DNA of 64,000 nt from Loxodes magnus (Eukaryota; Ciliophora; Karyorelictea; Loxodida; Loxodidae): NCBI GenBank assembly GCA_946699065.1, contig CAMPDV010000285.1, forward strand, positions 1 to 64,000, given 5' to 3'. Shown piece by piece: positions 63,295 through 64,000 of this stretch; the stretch's first letter is position 1, and each line of letters begins with the position of its first letter. The notes under the pieces are model-generated. The model was not told the origin of the DNA and did not search any database. It saw only the letters and a program-made list of their open reading frames with translations. The position numbers were made by a program, and so were the translations under genes.

Positions 63295-64000
63295 TCAATA
63301 AAATAATAAATTAATAATAATATATTAACGTGTCATCACCTTATCTAGTTTACCACGAATTAGAGTTTGTAAACATGTTTTATCTTCAATAGATTTCGTA
63401 GTCTAATTCTTCTGGTTTCTCTGTATCGTAAATTCTTATTACTTTCTTGTTTTCTCCTCTCATTAATTATTGTAAGTTTCAACCGTACTATCATCTTACG
63501 AATCTTCTCAGTGCATCTGTAATCCCTGGAGTTTCTAAGTATGGCAAGAATTTTTTTTCTTATATAATCTTCCATTTGGAATGCAGTAAATCTTAAATAA
63601 GTTGTAAAATTCTTTTTCTATTGCTCATTCTTACTTTAATTAAAACTTGTAAAAATTTGTTATTGTTTTTTCCATATTTTTAGCAGTATCAGCTTTTATT
63701 TTTTCTCTTTTAAATGAAGACTTAGGATGATTTTTGTTTTTCTCTTGATTTTGGATTAATTGATTTGTTAATCTATATTTGTTCCAATTGATTAAATCTC
63801 TAATCCAAATTTTAACTTAAGCTTCTTTGATTGTATTGAATTAAATTTGCATCTATTAGGAAGAGGTTATTAATTAATTTCTTGTTTGAGATTCTATTAA
63901 TTGATCAGTCTTTTGATAGTTAGCTTAAGAGATTAAGTTATTTATTTTAGATCTTAAACTTCTTTTGTTAGTTACTAATTGTCCAGTTGTAGCATGTACA
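63295..64000 (-). CDS. Unrecognised protein, C-terminal part (runs off the window)
   Basis: A continuous minus-strand frame enters at the window edge and ends at TGA 63295-63297. It includes SLRSKINNLISQANYQKTDQ, EAQVKIWIRDLINWNKYRL, EWAIEKEFYNLFKIYCIPNG and a Q/N/T-rich close (LIRGKLDKVMTRQ). Trp is encoded by both TGG and TGA. ATG 63852 is a possible internal start. No domain recognised. A second frame in the last 250 bp is Arg/Lys-rich and ends in tandem TGA, so the frame of the C-terminus is not certain. Confidence 0.35.

Noticed and set aside
1-64000. CRISPR arrays, rRNA genes, telomeric repeats, bacterial-type operons
   Set aside because: No regularly spaced repeats, rRNA cores or telomere arrays seen; tiny introns and the code show a ciliate nuclear genome.

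Overview
The window reads as a very AT-rich ciliate nuclear genome in which all three standard stop codons are sense codons. Conserved proteins place TAA and TAG at glutamine positions (for example the QG of the reverse-transcriptase motif GVMQGSSHGP) and TGA at tryptophan positions (EGDW and EGEW in MORN repeats, NWRPIS in the reverse transcriptase). TGA is also the best-supported terminator. Two paralogous genes end at TGA at the same aligned place, and a LINE ORF2 ends in a tandem TGATGA. With introns of only 18-20 nt and many retroelements between genes, this fits a karyorelictean such as Loxodes (code 27) best; a Condylostoma-type code (28) remains possible. Because nothing but TGA stops translation, open frames are everywhere. 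I relied on domain motifs, paralogue alignment and frame arithmetic, so boundaries without motif support are approximate.

Layout. 1-2.3 kb: 3' part of a kelch/cysteine-rich membrane protein. 5.2-14.0 kb: repeats, including a copy of a SINE-like family (A), a long inverted repeat (arms 6775-7620 and 9091-9934) carrying an ORF1-like gene, and ORF1-like zinc-knuckle sequences. 15.9-19.3 kb: an intact 293-aa ORF1-like protein, divergent from an 817-aa MORN/F-box/LRR protein. 19.7-27.3 kb: more ORF1-like copies, SINE-like family B and two hypothetical genes in an extremely AT-rich setting. 28.0-34.0 kb (minus strand): a LINE with an apparently intact 1129-aa endonuclease/reverse-transcriptase ORF2. 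34.1-37.6 and 43.4-48.2 kb (plus strand): the highlight, two paralogous large proteins joining a catalytically dead otubain-like domain to RING and RING-IBR-RING domains, with a probable sensory membrane-type gene and a tRNA-Met between them. 49.9-52.6 kb: an LRR-like gene and a decayed RING/MORN-like gene. 53.7-61 kb: SINE-like copies and three decayed LINE pieces. 61.6-64 kb: a GC-elevated open region, a third family-A copy and a partial unrecognised gene.

The non-transposon genes lean towards ubiquitin biology: two otubain-like/RBR ligases, an F-box/LRR protein and a RING protein. In both otubain-like domains the catalytic Cys and His positions are replaced, which suggests ubiquitin binding rather than cleavage. 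In one of the two RBR modules the transthiolation cysteine is also lost (Phe), so the pair looks like one active and one inactive ligase.
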